From Callaeas wilsoni (taxonomy: Eukaryota; Chordata; Aves; Passeriformes; Callaeidae): a stretch of 64,000 bases of DNA. The notes below the pieces were generated by a model. The model saw nothing but the letters and a program-made list of their open reading frames with translations, was not told where the DNA came from and did not search any database. Positions 36,401-49,300 of the stretch are shown here, one piece after another (within the stretch, counting starts at the first letter, position 1; the number at the start of each line of letters is the position of its first letter). Location: positions 1 through 64,000 of the forward strand of contig VWPU01003213.1 in the NCBI GenBank assembly GCA_013398955.1. The letters are read 5' to 3'. A program made the translations under genes and the position numbers.

Positions 36401-39085
36401 ATGTAACACAAATTATAAACTAGAGGCATGGACACTTGGACAATTCCATGCCTACCTTCTGGAATTTCCATTGTCCTTGTGTATCTTCAGTTCCTGCTTT
36501 GCGTGTGGCAGTATCTAATACCATAGGTTGACCTTCCGTAGTAAAGTTAAAATCATCTTCACAGACTCAGAGCTCTTGCAGTGTTTAAGAACTCACTGGC
36601 ATTGGATACTTCTGAAAACACTTGAATATCTTAGAAACCCAACAACAACAAAAAACCAGGTAACTTGCCTCCTTGACAATTATCAGTAAATTGTGACTAT
36701 TATTAAAACAGCATAAATCCATCAAGAGTTGGAAGTTGCCAGATCTCCTCCAGGCAGAATTTGAATGTGGGTTCCAGGCCTCCTGTATGGAAAGACTGCA
36801 TGTGTAGTGTGTGAACATGGAGTCTTGATCTCTTTTAATCAAGAGAAAATGGATAATGTAATAGCAGAGTTTTGAGAAAGAATGCAAATTACTGTGCATT
36901 GCAATGAAATGTTTCCCCTTTGGATTAGAGTGCCTAGTAAGACTCCTCAGCATGAGCTGGAGCTGATATATGAAGCTTTTGCTTGCATAAAGGCAGACAG
37001 GTTAGAGCTCAGCTGGGCTAACCATAGGGCCTGGTTCTTCACCACTTAATCAGGCAAAGCACCTGCAGAAGTCAGAGAGGTTTGCCCCTTAATGAGAATT
37101 AGCCAGCTGAATCTCCCTCTGCAGGGCTGGCAGTGTAATCCTGCTGCAGGAAAATGATACATAGGGGTCCCCTAATAAAAGTCTTAATTTGCTTTGACCA
37201 CTGCTAGCATTTTAGGTCCGCAATGGCCTTGGAAGTTATCAGTTGTGCTTTGTTGGCCAGCACATTATGTTCAGAGATAATTCCTCTTCAGCGCTCTCTG
37301 CTTAAACCCACTCATGTCCTTTCTGCTGCATGCAGCCCTTCTTCCGCCTCTGTAACTGCTGTGGGGATGAAAGTGTCTGGAACTGCCGGCCTCTTCCTTT
37401 TTTTCTTCCTATGGAAATGATAATAGACAAAAACATCTAATGCTTATTTACCAAGAAAGATTAAATCATGCTACAAATTAAAAATAAATATATATTACAA
37501 ATACACAATTAGGAACTTGGACATTTGATCAAAAGTACTGCATGGTAAAAAGAGTTAATGTGGCAGCTCAACCACGGTAGCTTCGTCAGCTCTCTCAGCT
37601 TTCAACAAAGGTGAGAAAACGTGTTCTAGAGCAGCCCCAAGTGAAAAAGCCTTACCTTAAGTTTCATTATTTCACATTCTCCTTATATTTCAAAGATGGT
37701 AATACCATGGCGCAGATGATGGTTGGTAAAAAACCAGTAACTGACCACAAGGCTGATGCATATAAATGGGAATGGTGTGAGAAACACTGTTGAGAGCACC
37801 TCGTATGGCTTGCAAGTGGGAATATATTAGCTCAGATCTCCCAAATGTTTTTCTTCTGCTTTAATTTTCTGTTCTGCTAAGCCATCACTGAGATATCTTA
37901 CTGGTTCAGAAAAAAAAGAGCAGTGAGTAAGATAGACGATCTGTTAAAGTGAAGGCTGCATTTTTAATAGCTCTAACAACAGAACTAGGGGAAGCAATAA
38001 CTAAGTAGCTCATCCCTTCACAAATCTGTCAGGACACACTCTCTACAGCTGCCAAAACAATGGCTGTAATACCAAGAGGTGCTTAATATTGTCAAGTCTG
38101 AAATACAGATGCAACAAACAATTACCAGTATTAGTACATAACCCTAACTAGCTAGGCCTCCTGGAAAATCTGCTTTTATCAGATTTCCACCACTGACACC
38201 ACTAACACCAAATGATAATGTGGAGGAAGTCTTTTCCAGCCCACTAAAAATGAACTAGCCAGAATGCAATGCAAATAGAGGACTCCAGCAGGAAGAAACA
38301 AACTCGATGCCAATAAGTAAACTGAGATGAAGTATGAGCGAAGCAAAGAAAACAGCGCTGACTGATCTGTGAAAACTAGTAAGACCTCCAAGAATTGGTT
38401 GAGCTCCACCCAGATGTGATGCTGATCATGTTAAAGAAGAAGTATATCTCCATTCCTTCCTGTGACTGCCATGTGCCAGGTCACCCAGACCGAATGCTGT
38501 TTGGCACAGGATGCCTACTCCTCTCAAGTAAGTGACAATTGTCTTTATAGAGACATTAGGACTTCTTTGGACAACTGTTTCTATACAGCAGTACTTTAAA
38601 AACAGCAAATAAAGCTAGCCACGAGCACCAATTAAGTTGCACTTGGCATACTTTAATTCCTTTGCTATAAAGTGGGTGGCATAGCAATCTTTCTAGTGTT
38701 TATCAAAGATTTCAAAATGGACACAGAGTTAGAATTTTAATTCATAAGTGTAATGATTCAGAAAGAAATGCATTTACCTGTGTTGACTTTAAAATAAGTA
38801 TTTAGAAAAGCAAGACTTCTCTTGTTCATGGGTAAGGAAGACCGGTTTTCAGGGCTCCAAATTTAGGGATCATTCCTCACATCTATTGCTCTGCTGTCAA
38901 AAACTTGGATTTATTTTGTAAGCACAGACTGTATTAGCAAATAAAGATGCTAAGCTTAACTTCAGTGAATTTTTATCCCTCTTTATCCTGTCCCCCTGTA
39001 CATCAAAATCCTTGCTCCAGCTTGCTGAAGTTCACCTGCATGTTTCCAGACACTGGAAATGCAGAGGAAACTGAGAAAGAGATTT

Positions 39086-39106
39086 AACAACAACAACAAC
39101 AACAAA
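39086..39106. repeat. (AAC)n microsatellite, 7 units
   Basis: An uninterrupted AAC run of about 21 bases. Confidence 0.9.
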
Positions 39107-40718
39107 GGTAATCTTATATATAAAAATTGTTTTATGTATGTAATTATAATGCTGATTTCCTGAGTTCTTTCTTGAGGATACTGTATTGCCTGCAGGGGTC
39201 ACTGTGACTTCCTCAGGCCTCTACTACAACTGAAATCAAAAAGAACCAAAAGCCAACACAAAATTATCTAAATATATGAAAATAGCTTTATTATTATTGT
39301 TATGATTATAAAATTACTATCCCACCCTCAGAGCTTGTTATCAGGACTTTGACAAATTAAAGTAATACTTTTTCTCTGATGTTTTGGTGTATGGGGCAAC
39401 TTCATGATAATACTAGCAAACCTAAAGTTTGGCCCTCTCCACTTACCCCATGCTTTGCCTGTGGATTTCAACAAAGAGGTCTTCAGTGTGTTTCAAAGTA
39501 ATCCTGGAGAGAAGCATCTGAGTAATCTAGGGGATGCCCAAAGCCTCTGCCTTCCCCCCCACTCTGGTGCTTGTGCAAGCAGTGCCTGTCAGACCCTTGC
39601 AGACTGATTGCCTATGTTACCTTCCCGCATGCTGGCCCTCCTTCCACTACTTTTGTGCAGTAATAGTACAATAACTTTCCTGTACAGTGACTCTCTGTAT
39701 CCACAAAGAGAAGGGGTTGGGTTTTTCTCTGAAGATCGCATCCCAAAGTCTTTGCTCAGCCTTTACCCTTGCAAAATCTCATTCAAATCAATGGATATTT
39801 GCATGAGAAAGCGATCACTTAAAATTAGACCTGAGTGAAATAGGACTTGGCGAGGGAAAGGGGGAGGTAGTGGTGGGGGGGTAATAGGTGCTTTCATTTA
39901 ATGCAGCATAACATTTGATGTGGTTTGTTATGATTTGTTCAATCAGATTATTTAAATTTTTAGATTATTTCCCTGTTGAGGTAAATTGGACTTTTAAGAA
40001 TTTTGTTATGTTTTCTAATTTCTTAAGACTCTGCTTGCAAGATCAATATCTTTTGTTAATAAAATATAAGTAAAATTAAAATAAACACAAGCAAGCGGGA
40101 TAGATCATTCAGCCAGAAAACAAACAGATACGATTCAATTGCCCACTCCAGGTCAACACAGTTCTGTTACCAAGGGCGCTGGACATTCGGCTTGACAGTG
40201 AATGATCCAGCTGATGAGAATGTACCAGTAAGGACTGAATCAAAATTGTAAGAGGGCGAGGGGGGAGAAAGAGAAGTAAAAAACCAAAAAAGCCTAAAAG
40301 TTTAGGTCCAATGCTCTCTGCTACCTCATAAATGTTTATTTGTTGTTCAAAGGTGCAACAACCCAATATTTACCACTGACATTTAATAAGAGTTAATAAC
40401 TTGATGCTGCCCTCATCACGTTCTGCAAGTGACAAGGGATGACAAAAAAGACAATTTTTATGTAGGGACCAAAGAAGTCCATGCTGTAGCCCTTTTTCTG
40501 GTTGAAGATCATGTATTTTATTCCTTATCCACATAAATATTCCTGTTTATGCTTTATGCTGATGGAGTGAATTTCATCCTTCATAATTTCGCCTACCCTA
40601 GCTCAAGTCACTTAGGAAGCCTTTATGTAGATTTTACACTTAATTAACATAACCTCATCAGACTTGGTATTTTCTGGAATTTACATGAACTGGATGTCTT
40701 AAGAAACCTTGACTGCAG

Positions 40719-40909
40719 ACAAAGTTGTAAGGATTGCTTTGCTGAGAAAGAGGAAGAAAAATATTGTATACAGCAAAAAGGCGAAGAAAAACTTGGATTA
40801 GAAGATGGATTTAGTGGGTTAAGAAGTCACAGAACTTTGACAAAGCATAACTTTACTAATACAAATAAGAACCCTGAGCTGCATTTGAATTCACATCACA
40901 CCACACCTG
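40719..40909 (+). other. Very weak internal exon candidate
   Basis: An open frame without ATG runs to a TAG at 40918-40920. Within it, CTGCAG ending at 40718 could be an acceptor and CCTG|GTAAGA at 40910 a donor. The translated segment begins with Cys/Lys/Glu-rich sequence (CKDCFAEKEEEKYC) and is not recognised. The pyrimidine tract upstream of the acceptor is poor. Open frames of this length are expected by chance in this much AT-rich DNA. Confidence 0.1.
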
Positions 40910-41182
40910 GTAAGAATTAGTCTAGCACAGCATCATCAATCATAGTGTGGTTGTCAGTTTTGACATCCTTTAAGTCTACGTTGTATGCTTAATGACTACA
41001 TTACAGAAAATGTAAACAGACACCAAACATACAGGTATGCCCTATATTTTTTTAAAAGTTGCTGTATATTTAAAAATAAAAATAAAATAGCACCAACAGT
41101 GCTTTTATAGAGTCTGAATTAGTAAGCTGTAAAACAAGCTGCTATAAAATAATCAGAAAAAAATTTCTTAAAACAAGAATTT

Positions 41183-41212
41183 AAAAAAAAAACAAAACAA
41201 AACAAAAAACAA
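41183..41212. repeat. A-rich (CAAAA)-type simple repeat
   Basis: An A run leads into CAAAACAAAACAAAAAAC. It could be the decayed tail of a retrocopy, but nothing recognisable lies upstream, so I call it simple repeat only. Confidence 0.8.
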
Positions 41213-42540
41213 AGCACAAACCAAAAAAGCTTGAAATATTAAGGAACTTCGATTAACCCAATTTAGGAAAACAGCAATTATTCTTTAGAGGAAATAGATA
41301 CTCTTATATTTTGCAATCATGTATTTTTTCTCTCTCAAATATCATTAAATATTATCTTTGCTATACATCCTGTGACTTTTTCAGTTTGATATTGTGACCA
41401 TGATTTACTAATAAGGACTCTGGAGTCACTTGTGAGCCCATTACAAGCCTTGTATTAATAATTCATAAGGGAAAAACATGCTGAAGAAGTGCTTGGGATC
41501 ATGACCTAAGTGAAATGCCCGAGTTCAAACTAAAAATTTCCCAAATTCCATTTTTATTATTAGCAGATTTCTAGAATTACAACACTTAGAAAAACGCTTT
41601 CAGTTCTGCAGCTCAGAAGGTTGACCAGGTATTATAAGGCCCCTTGTCTCTGTTGCTTGTGTGATTTGTGATTAAAACTTCCACAGACTTCAGCGAGTGC
41701 AGGATCAGGTCCCTCAACAATTCATTCAGGGGGAAGCTTAATTTGAGATTTTAGTGAGTGTTTATTTTCTGGCTCAACAGCAGTATATTTTGGAAGTGGG
41801 AAAAATGTATGCAAAGAAGGGTCAAAATCCAGATGTAAGAATGAATAGCAAGAATACATTCAAAGGGTACAGGAGGAGTGAGAACTGTAAATACATCTGT
41901 GATTTGGTCTGTGAAAGGTAATGCTGTCTCTTTACTGAAACTGCATTGGATGTTCTTGTAGTGTATATATAACTGCCTCTGCAGAGATATCCAAAAGGTT
42001 TTAAAATAAAAAACCTCACATTTTCTTTGTAAATTAGTTTTGTTAAGTTTCCAAAGTAAAAAAAAAGAGCCAGAAAACAATGTTTTATTTTAATTCATTT
42101 GAATAATCTTTCTCATTTCTGTGATCTATCACTCACAGATAAGAAGCACCTTGCGAATTTTATTATTTCTACAAAATAGATCTTATTCAATTAGCAACTG
42201 TCACTGAAAAAAGAGACAATAAACCTCCAGATCTGATTAAAATGGAAAGAAACTTTGAGTGAAATGCATGATATTGAAAGCTGTTATATTTCTTTGAAAA
42301 TGAGCATTCTTACAGAAATTACTTTCAAAGTTTTTTACTGAGCATGAATCAAAGACCCAAAGTTGGTTTAATTTTAGTCATCAGGAGCAAAATTTGAATT
42401 GGGAACTGCCTCAGATATCTGTAGTTTTAATTTAACTATTTGTTTTAGGAATAATAATGTTTCAAAGCTTTGAGGGAATTCATGTCTTTTTGGAATTTTG
42501 ATTTATTCCTTTAGGAGCCCCATTCATTTCTAAAACAAGG

Positions 42541-42553
42541 AAAAAAAAAAAAA
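42541..42553. repeat. 13-base A run
   Basis: A homopolymer with no recognisable retrocopy attached. Confidence 0.9.
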
Positions 42554-44064
42554 GAGAAGCACTCTTTAGACACATGCCAACTTTACTAAAACATACCAGC
42601 CCAGAGAAAGAAAGGTCACAATTTCCTATATCTCAGTTTGTAAATGAGAATTTTATTATTACAATATAAATGATATAAAAGAATACAATTGAAATACTTC
42701 TACATGTTTGATTATCACAGGTCTGGATTGTTATTTAAAACTTGAGATACTTTCACAAATATGTGGGTGGATGGCACAGTAACAAAGTTTTGAATATTAA
42801 TTACTATTTCTGTAAAGCAATTCTTGTAAGTCTTTGGTATAAGCCAACAGTCCTTGCTCAAGCAAAACAACTTGAATGCTGTGGGAGTTTCACCTAGCTC
42901 AGTACTTCAATCTCCTTAGAGATCAATAAATAATTAAAAATTTTATCTTACAAGCCACTGTGTTTCAAAATTGACTTCTTTTAAATTAATCTTTGCTTTA
43001 CTTGTTGGAGAAATGGTAGAGAACTTTTCCCCTTAGAAAAGTCTGTGCAGGCAGCATCCTGCAATGCTATATCCAGCCCTAGTTTGGTTGTGAAACAGTC
43101 CCATTTTTGGATTGCTTTTCCTTTAACAACCTGATTACACTGCACGATTTACTTCCACAGTTCCAGAGCTCCTCATTACTAATTCCAATAGCAAAAACTT
43201 GCCAGAACCCCTGAGAAGCAAACCTTCAAATCTAGAATTAAATAACAGAATATATTACACATTGGACATTTTCACGGAAACTTTACTTGAGGGAAAATAA
43301 ATACAAACATCTTGTTCTGTGATCTGTAAGTAAACTACTTTAACTGCTGTGCTGCTCCTAGAAAAGCTTCTGACAATTACGTCTTTTAAGCCAAAGTTTT
43401 AACAGTGTGTTTCTGAGGCATATATACTTCATACAGTATTAATAAAGGGTTTCCTGAATTAATGAAAATGTACCGTATTCACATATAATGAATAAGCACC
43501 TAATTAAAAGCACAGTAAAACGAGGAGCACAGATATTGGTGGTTGTTTTTTTTTATATTAATATCTATTGTATTACTTTAGCCTTTAATGTGAGCCTCTT
43601 CAGCTGACTGATGCCCAAAGGGGAGCTAACAAATCGCTCAGCTGGTGGCTGACACTGGTCCTGAAGAAAGCTAGTAAGGAGCACTTTGCAGTCTTTCAGA
43701 GCCTCTACACCAGCTGTCACCCAGCTATGGGTGCTGAAAAGCTCCTGTCACTTCATCCAAAGGGATTTACTTGGTCAGAAGGAAAATTTAAATACAAAGC
43801 ATGCAGCTAAGAAGCTAGTGAAAAGGATTATGAGTGCACAAGAGCACATGTGTATAAGACACTAATACATCTTTAGGAAATTTCAGATCCCCAAAGCCAG
43901 GATTACTGCCAGAGGCAGGGTGGTATACGTATGCTGGGACCTTTACCATTAGAGTTATTATCTCCCAACTATTCAACTTTATAGGTCTTTCATCATGTGT
44001 GTCTGCGTGTGTATGGGGGGGTCTCGGTGGTTGTGAGGAAGAGGAGGAGATTGTTTTAAAAAAC

Positions 44065-44090
44065 GCTCCCCTTATCTTCAATAGGGGAGC
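44065..44090. repeat. 8-bp inverted repeat beside the CpG island
   Basis: GCTCCCCT at 44065-44072 and AGGGGAGC at 44083-44090 are exact reverse complements around a 10-base spacer. They lie about 90 bases left of the CpG-dense block. Confidence 0.7.
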
Positions 44091-44541
44091 AAGAAAAGAC
44101 ATTACTGACCTATTATTCTGTAGAATTCACCTGCATTTAAAACACTTTATAGCTTTTATTTATCATCTGCTGTTAAATGTGCGTGTGCGCGCACCGTTGC
44201 GCAAATGGACCCAAACGTCCAGCTTAATTGTTTAATCATGACTAAAGCAAACAAAGCACGGCGCCTTACGCTCGCCATCGGAGCTGCTGAGTGGAGGAGT
44301 TGAACACGCAGGAGAGGTGCACGGCAGGAGCGACCTGCCCAGACAGGGGAAGATTGATCTGTGTGATCTGGCCATCCTTGCAAACTGGCGCGCAAGAAAA
44401 TGGCACGCTAGACCCGCTAGCTGAGCTTGAAGGGGAATGACAGTGGGATAAATGCACTGCTACAGAGAGTTGGAAACGCTGTGCCGGGAAGAGTTGAGGG
44501 AGGGCAGTTGAATCTCAACTCTAGCCTTCTCTTCTTGTTCC

Positions 44542-44556
44542 TTTTTTTTTTTTTTT
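44542..44556. repeat. 15-base T run inside the CpG island gap
   Basis: A T homopolymer between the two CpG-dense blocks, followed by AT-rich sequence. Confidence 0.9.
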
Positions 44557-44958
44557 AAATTTTCTCTAATAAATGTAATTTTAAAATCACCGAAGGGAAA
44601 AAGAAAGGAATAGAAAATGTGAAACAGAAGAGTAATGTCTATAAAAACTTACATTTTTTAGCCAGCTTAACGGTGCAGTCACACTCGACTCGGAGCAGCA
44701 CCCATGCTGGCTGGCCTGTGGCGAGGCACTGCTATTCTATGTTAATAACGCCCCTGGCCTGGCCTGCTGGATGCAGGAAAGTTGATGATAATGCCAAGTT
44801 GTTTCGAGGAGGAACGGAAGGCGAGCGCACATCACGAGATGCCGGCTAGCAGTGGCGAGCCCCAGGGGAGGGTCGCGCTCGCGGTGGCTGCTGTGGGCCG
44901 GGGCGCGCAGCCCTGGCTGGCCCCCGCCAGGCAGCGTGACCGAAACGGGGGGAGAGCA

Positions 44959-44990
44959 GGGCAGGAGGGCCAGGGGCGAGGGGAGGAGGG
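44959..44990 (+). other. G-quadruplex pattern in the CpG island
   Basis: Five G-tracts of at least three bases (44959-44961, 44967-44969, 44973-44976, 44980-44983, 44988-44990) are separated by loops of 5, 3, 3 and 4 bases, which satisfies the common quadruplex rule on the + strand. Such tracts are frequent near vertebrate promoters. Confidence 0.65.
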
Positions 44991-46299
44991 CATGCAGGCA
45001 CGCACGAGGGCTGGGGTGCGGGGTTCACCTGCAGCTCCTGCGGACAGCGGGGAGGAGTGGCAAGGTGGCGGCGAAACGTGGAAGGTTTAATGGAGAAATC
45101 ATATTTTGGGGGGAATTCTCCACATAGTGCCTTTAGGAACATTAGCATTATGTGCCTTACAAAGCAGGAGGTTTAACAAAAAGTGCTACACAGCGAGAAC
45201 CAGCTGCCTTTAGAGGTCACTAGAACATCACTGCAGTATTTACAAATTTTCCATGAAGGATTAGAAGTTAGTCTAAAGCCCTATATACACTATATACAGT
45301 TCCAGTGGATGCTGTATACTATTATCTAAATTTCTTCACATAGACTATCATGTATCTGCCCCAGCAAAGCTGATTAGTGAAGCAGCTTGACTCTGACATA
45401 TCCTTTATGCCAGCCACAAGCTGCCTTGCACAGCCACCTTATTCACTGTGGAGACAGGCCTGAAGCAAGATTGTAACACAACAAATGCAAATGAGATGAG
45501 CCTTACACCACTTAAACTGAGATGGCTATAATATGTAACAGCTTAATGTGCCCACAGAAGTGATTGATGCCCCCTCCATATCTCTAAAGAGCTTCGGTTT
45601 TGATGCACCCTGTTTTTAACTAATATTTCTTATTACCCCTCTTCCTAGCAATGTCTTTCTCTTTTTCCTCAGTGTAGGGAAAGGAGGAAGGAAGCAAAAT
45701 GCCAAACAACTTATCAAAGCTGGTTGTCTCTCTCAAGATCCTGACTTAGGAAAACAAAAATTTGAAGGATCCCTTAATCAGCTCTTAGCAGTTTGTTAAG
45801 ATTATTCCAGCAGAAGTTTGGTCCCTTGTAAATCAATTATCTCTGATATTAAGCAGGAAAGAAGCAAGGAAAGATATTAACTGCAATGAAGCAATGTTTG
45901 TAAGCTGACAAACTGTTTGTCATGGGGCAACACAGTCTGAGGGTCTCAATGAGCTATTGCCATTAATCCAAACAGACCACAGCCCCACAGTCACTCTGCC
46001 TGATTAGCAGATAGCCATGAATTTTAGGAAAATTTCAGACAAATCAAACATCCTCTACTAACCTAGCTGGCTGTACATTTCTAATCAGAATTCGTTCCCT
46101 GTCCTTAAAATAAACAGAAAACAGATTTCTCCCTTTCCCCTAAAATCAATCTTTCACTCTGTCAGTTGCTTTCTCCCAATTAGTATTCCAAATTCATTTA
46201 TTTTTGTCATAAATTAATTTTTTTTGCGTACCTTGGCACGAGTTTTTCATTCAATACTTGTGAGTAATGTGACAGACTTAACGTTGTGTTGCTTAGCAG

Positions 46300-46313
46300 T
46301 AATAATAATAATA
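46300..46313. repeat. Short (TAA)n repeat leading into an A run
   Basis: TAATAATAATAATAA followed by A8. Confidence 0.85.
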
Positions 46314-49300
46314 AAAAAAAAGTAACTTTGTTAATGAATTGAGATGAATCAAAAATGCCTTATTAATTATTGCTTTCCTAGTAGGCTAAGCTTTGGCTCT
46401 TCACCTCACTGGCCCAGAGAACATTTCTTGCCTTTGGCCATGTCGGAGGGGCTCATTAAAACATCTCTTGGGAGCAGATAGAAATTGTTAGTGAAAAGCA
46501 ATGGTCAGTGCCTCAGCTAGAACCCAGAAGGGAAGGGAATCCCTCATCACTGAGAGCTAACAAGGCTGTATGTATTACACCTGTAATCAAACTGCTCTGA
46601 AAATGCCAGGAGACCACTGAGCTCTCTTTGTGATTGGTGAAGTTATCTGAAAATGCTGAATCCAATCCATAATTGATGTGCACACATACAATTACAAGCC
46701 TCCAGATATCAGTTAAAATGTTGCAGTTGCAAGCCTTAAGGAGTGGTAAACCTTAACATGCATGGCATAAAATAAGGTGTTTGACATAATAGAAGTGAAC
46801 CTGTTTTGCTTCCATGCACTGCCAGTTAAATTTTAATTGAATTTGCTACATTTGTTAACAGATGTAATTATAGAAAACCTTACCGAAAAACAATGATATA
46901 TGGATGGGCTTGGGTATCTTGTAGATATTTTGTGAATTAGGGCTGGGGTATCTTTCCACATTCACATTTTTGTGAATTAATTTGTTTTTCTAAATAAAGA
47001 TCTACATCACTGCTTTGCCTAAGGTAAATAAAATTTGCTATGACATGCAATGTGACCTTGGGATACTGAAGTTTGAGAATTTTGCATGTCCTAAGGTGAA
47101 AAACTGGTGCTTCTTGAAAACTTGCATTTGTATCTGGCCTCCCTATGATCCCCTAGAATAGTCAGAATTGCAAATTGTTTTCAAGGCTTGGCTTCCAAGT
47201 AAGTCCCCCTCTAGGAGATGAGACACTGAAATGTGAGATGAAAGATGGCTTAAAATGAATTCAATAGATAAATTTACAAGTCAGTGGTATAATATTCTCT
47301 AAAATATTATATATACTTACTACAGCTCATCCAGGCAGCCTCAGAATTAGTGTTTTCCTTTAATTTTTATATTTGTTTACTTCTTGGTTATTATATGAGA
47401 AAGAAACCGTCTTCTCATGTGATGTATAAGCAGATAAGCTTCTGGAGAAGCTGAAGACTGTAATCACTCTGGAGAGAGAATGGCAGGACGGTGGGGATGC
47501 TGTGTAATGGTAAAACAGGAAAAAGCAAGTGGAGAAGAGATGATGTAGAATCCCCCAAATACTCACCATAAATATTTTTGGAGTGCACCCAAGAGTTTAA
47601 GATGGGAAAATTATCATTGCTGCTCAAGAGGGCTTCCCTATTTTGCGAAGTATTTGAATGTAAAAAAAAAGATAGACAGACAGACCCCTGGATCAATAGC
47701 ATTGAAAATGGACTACAATAGGAAAAAACATGGTCTACTGCTCTCTGTCTGGTGATAATGTTTATGCTATATCTGACTCTAGGGTGTTGTTCTAAACAGT
47801 TCCAAAAATAAACTAAAATACATTGGCCCTTAATGAACAGGAATCACAGAATGCCTCTTTCCTGTGCATCTGCCAGTGTTTGGAAAACCCTCTGTTAGCC
47901 ATGATGGGGAGGCTTTCCACTGCCGAGCCTTAACTGCTTCAAGACATGCTGCCCTCAGTTGGGTGGCCAGGTTATCTCTATAGATGCTGGAAAGAGACAG
48001 CCATGCAAATTGTCCCACCCTTCTCAGAGGGGCAGATTTGTGCTTCGAAGGCAGAGGGAGTCCAGTTGAGACTGGAGAAGGCAAAGGCTTAGGAGAGATG
48101 AATCCTGCCTAAAGTGGCTTGTTATTTCAAGGGTTTTTGGGTTTTGGGGCTTTTTTTTGCTTGTTTGTTTAAGATTTCATTTGTAATCTTACTAGAGCCC
48201 TCAGCATTAAAATGTTTTTCTGTCTGGATTTTTGTTTCAGCAAGGCTTTATTTCACATTAAGTTTTAATTGTACCTTTTTAAGTACTGTAGTGAACTGGG
48301 AGGTGAGAGAATAAAAATTGCTGATCAAATACCATCTCAAAGGGTTGGAGTGAAAGGTGTATACAGAGTTCAAATACCTACTGACATTTATTTGAAGGCA
48401 CAAATAGTTTTCTATTTTATTTTTATATGTGAGATTGAAAAGGGGAAAATATACAAAACTACAGACCCTGGGAATTTTTGAAATAGAAAAAACCACATTT
48501 TTCCTTATTATTCCTAAACTGTAAGGAAGGTAGATGAGATCTGAATGATTTGCAAACTTACATCACTCTGAAATTTCATCCGACCACCCAAATTAACAGG
48601 ATAAAGACCTGCTCCTTGAGAAGATTGCATGTTTGTCTAGAAACACCATTTCAGTTGTAGAAGTCCTTTTTACTGGCTTCTGTAGAAACAGAAAACAAAA
48701 AAGACCATCACCATCCTCTAAGAGTAAACAGTTTAAAGAACTTCACCAAGTTTGTGACAAGACATCTGTGGCCTAATTTGCAGCCCTGTCCTATTACTAA
48801 GAGAATAAAGATACGAGGCCAAATTCATCCTCCAGAAGGCCCTGCCTATGTTCAGATCACATGAGATGTGAATTTGACCTGTGGACTGTGGCGATGTAAA
48901 TGGCAAATGCTGAGGAAATGCAGAAAAGCAGATTTTCCCCACCTTTGCCCTGTCTGCATTTCAGGACTGACAGTGGCTCATCTGTATAATTCAGAACACC
49001 TCAAGGCTGCTCTAAGCTTCACTGGCCTGTAGCATCCTCCAAGGTGGTTTTGTGCCACTGAGAGTTTTGCCAGCACATATGGGCTCTGGCCATGGGCCCT
49101 GCAGTGGGGTGGAGTAGAAAGCATTTGCAAGGTACTTCTGCCCACTCTCTGTTGGCCAAATTTTGCCCAGAGATGACCTTAGCTTTTGAAATATTGCCAA
49201 ATATATATATGTATATTATATCTGGAATCATTTAGAAAAACCTGCATCTACTAAGTCTTTTAATCAAATGGGGGAACAGCAGTATCAGTAATCAGTGACT

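Larger units (their letters stand above)
30401..44180. other. Long AT-rich unique stretch without a recognised gene
   Basis: I found no CR1, LTR or named gene in these 13.8 kb. The stretch contains an AAC microsatellite (39086-39106), an A/C-rich simple run (41183-41212), a 13-base A run (42541-42553), a small inverted repeat (44065-44090) and one very weak exon candidate (40719-40909). Open frames of up to 122 codons (36585-36953, reverse) have no domain features. Confidence 0.5.
44181..45080. promoter_or_regulatory. Split CpG island, candidate promoter or enhancer
   Basis: Two CpG-dense blocks lie at 44181-44486 and 44804-45080. By hand I count roughly 20 CG dinucleotides in the first and roughly 28 in the second, whereas the surrounding tens of kilobases have very few. 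The blocks are separated by an AT-rich gap containing a 15-base T run (44542-44556). The second block is G-rich on the + strand and holds a G-quadruplex pattern at 44959-44990. This is what an unmethylated promoter or developmental regulatory CpG island looks like in a vertebrate. I see no matching repeat family. Overlapping open frames here (44156-44457, 44619-45148) occur on both strands and reflect the lack of AT-rich stop codons. The transcript it might drive, and its direction, cannot be told from the sequence. Confidence 0.7.

Noticed and set aside
36585..36953. 122-codon reverse open frame
   Set aside because: No domain or conserved-looking motif. Low-complexity hydrophobic and Ser/His-rich translation typical of AT-rich noncoding DNA.
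41183..41212. A-rich tail as evidence of a processed pseudogene
   Set aside because: No recognisable coding or transcript-like sequence precedes it, and no flanking duplication was found.
44619..45148. Overlapping open frames in the CpG island, up to 102 codons on both strands
   Set aside because: They reflect GC-rich sequence with few stop codons and translate to Gly/Arg/Pro/Ala-rich chance peptides.
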